A stretch of DNA of 64,000 nucleotides, taken from assembly GCF_021117275.1 (NCBI RefSeq), contig NZ_CP088245.1, forward strand, positions 3,757,501 through 3,821,500. Reading direction: 5' to 3'. The notes beneath the pieces were generated by a model, which worked only from the letters and a program-made list of their open reading frames with translations, was not told the DNA's origin and did no database searches. The translations under genes were made by a program, and so were the position numbers. Positions 63,075 to 64,000 of the stretch are shown here, one piece after another; position 1 is the stretch's first letter, and every line of letters begins with the position of its first letter. This DNA is from Metabacillus sp. B2-18 (GTDB lineage Bacteria; Bacillota; Bacilli; Bacillales; Bacillaceae).

Positions 63075-64000
63075 TTATTTTTGTTTTTTATAAATAGCAA
63101 AATAACTAATGATAAATCCAATACCTGCACCGATTGCAGCTCCAATAATGTAACCGACCATATCTTCTTGGGATGAAGACATATACCCCAATGTACTGAA
63201 TCCTAAGATTCCTAGAACGATAACGATGACTTGGGCAGGTCTTTCCATCCATCTCCACACAAAGAATGAGCCGTTTCGTTCAAATGGATGTTTTTGAAAA
63301 GCATAATAACCAATACTAAAAAATAGTAAACTACTAATAAAAGGTAAAAGTAAACTTTTAACAGGAAAATGACCATACGTAAAAAACAAATAAGAAATAG
63401 GTGATAGATTGTAAACAGCAGATTCAAATGAGCGATCAATGTTAACTTCAGGGTAAAATAATATTCCAATTTGAATAAGTGATAATCCAAATACAAGAAT
63501 CGGAAATACACTCACTGTAAATGCTACTAATCCTTGAGCCAATGGGTTACCGGTAAACGCTCCCGCAGAAAATGTAACACTATACAGTAGCAACAATGCA
63601 CCCAATAAATACAAATAAAACTCTGTAAAATAAAGAACTGGAATATCTATAAACAGGATTAGTATAGCCGTTATTGTAAATGAAATGACCCAACTTAGAA
63701 TAATACTTACGGCACCTACACTCCATTTCGTTAGGTAAATACTTCCCCTTGAAAAAGGCAGCGTCAGAGTAAATTCCATATTTCCATTACTTCTCTCCAC
63801 ACCAATTTGCACAATGGCTAGTGTTATAACAAACACACATAATAAAAATGCTGAACCAAAATGTTGTAGATCAATCTCTTTTAAATCTTCGGGAAGATTC
63901 TTTATATTTATTAAATTTAAATATTCCAGCCATATTTGTGCTGGCAGAAGAAACGAAATAAAGAGGACCATGATTAATAATTGAACCCAATGTTTCTTTA
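63075..64000 (-). CDS. ABC-2-type membrane protein (YtrC/YtrD-like), 5'-truncated by window edge
   Basis: About six hydrophobic segments and the N-terminal pattern KKHWVQLLIMVLFISFLLP match the YtrC/YtrD permeases (~325 residues in B. subtilis). The frame stays open to the window edge, so the ATG at 63971 is probably internal. It lies 21 bp upstream of ytrE. Whether it is ytrC or ytrD cannot be decided here; ytrA and ytrB would be expected further upstream. Confidence 0.85.
   Translation of the reverse strand, partial: KKHWVQLLIMVLFISFLLPAQIWLEYLNLINIKNLPEDLKEIDLQHFGSAFLLCVFVITLAIVQIGVERSNGNMEFTLTLPFSRGSIYLTKWSVGAVSIILSWVISFTITAILILFIDIPVLYFTEFYLYLLGALLLLYSVTFSAGAFTGNPLAQGLVAFTVSVFPILVFGLSLIQIGILFYPEVNIDRSFESAVYNLSPISYLFFTYGHFPVKSLLLPFISSLLFFSIGYYAFQKHPFERNGSFFVWRWMERPAQVIVIVLGILGFSTLGYMSSSQEDMVGYIIGAAIGAGIGFIISYFAIYKKQK

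Noticed and set aside
63212..63511. 99-codon frame within the YtrC/D-like gene
   Set aside because: Hydrophobic shadow frame on the same strand; the main frame has the family motifs.

Overview
The window is low-GC DNA from a spore-forming member of the Bacillaceae (Bacillus sensu lato). The evidence is the strong AAGGAGG-type ribosome binding sites, frequent TTG/GTG starts, a T-box leader, CcpA with cre sites, sigma-B-, sigma-E- and sigma-54-type promoters, and near-unbroken gene-order agreement (recalled, not searched) with the B. subtilis acsA-acuABC-ccpA-aroA-ytxGHJ-murC-sftA-ytp/yto/ytn/ytm/ytl/ytk/ytj/yti/yth/ytg/ytf-leuS-ytr segment. I cannot name the species. Its PHA synthase genes, R2-like oxidase and 3-hydroxybutyrate operon set it apart from B. 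subtilis.

Layout. 1-2.3 kb: 3' part of a class A penicillin-binding protein. 2.4-7.3 kb: acetyl-CoA synthetase (acsA) divergent from acuABC, with a near-consensus cre site between them. 7.4-9.9 kb: ccpA and aroA (DAHP synthase/chorismate mutase). 10-12.3 kb: an FtsA-like actin-fold ATPase with a long C-terminal extension. 12.5-13.9 kb: ytxGHJ stress operon behind a sigma-B promoter. 14-20 kb: M29 aminopeptidase, murC, an unknown gene and sftA. 20.5-23.1 kb: ytpQ, ytpP, a lipoprotein and ytoQ. 23.1-25.1 kb: a repeat copy and an IS1182-type transposase. 25.1-28.2 kb: an accessory stretch with R2-like ligand-binding oxidase plus a small partner ORF, and overlapping phaR-phaC. 28.2-40.8 kb: housekeeping ytoP...ytkP genes with an inserted lrgAB pair fused into the ytlP transcription unit. 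40.8-54.6 kb: pepV, pbuO, map, ythPQ, ytzE, pseudouridine synthase, murJ/ytgP, ytfP, cse60, rhodanese and leuS with its T-box leader. 55-59 kb: a 3-hydroxybutyrate dehydrogenase/permease operon with a sigma-54 promoter, a leader mini-ORF, a cre site and a linked sigma-54 activator whose N-terminus is frameshifted. 59-64 kb: an MFS transporter, a GNAT acetyltransferase and the 3' part of a ytr-type ABC exporter operon.

Theme. Carbon overflow and storage recur: acetate activation and its acetylation/deacetylation control (acsA, acuA, acuC), the catabolite regulator CcpA, PHA polymerisation (phaRC) and 3-hydroxybutyrate re-use (dehydrogenase plus permease). Two of these loci carry strong cre matches within the same window as ccpA. 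This link is an inference from sites and gene families.

Repeats. A ~133-bp long-hairpin element occurs three times (4.5, 23.2 and 48.1 kb) with a compensatory base-pair change in one copy. A second, different hairpin repeat sits at 12.3 kb. I saw no CRISPR array, tRNA, rRNA or prophage.
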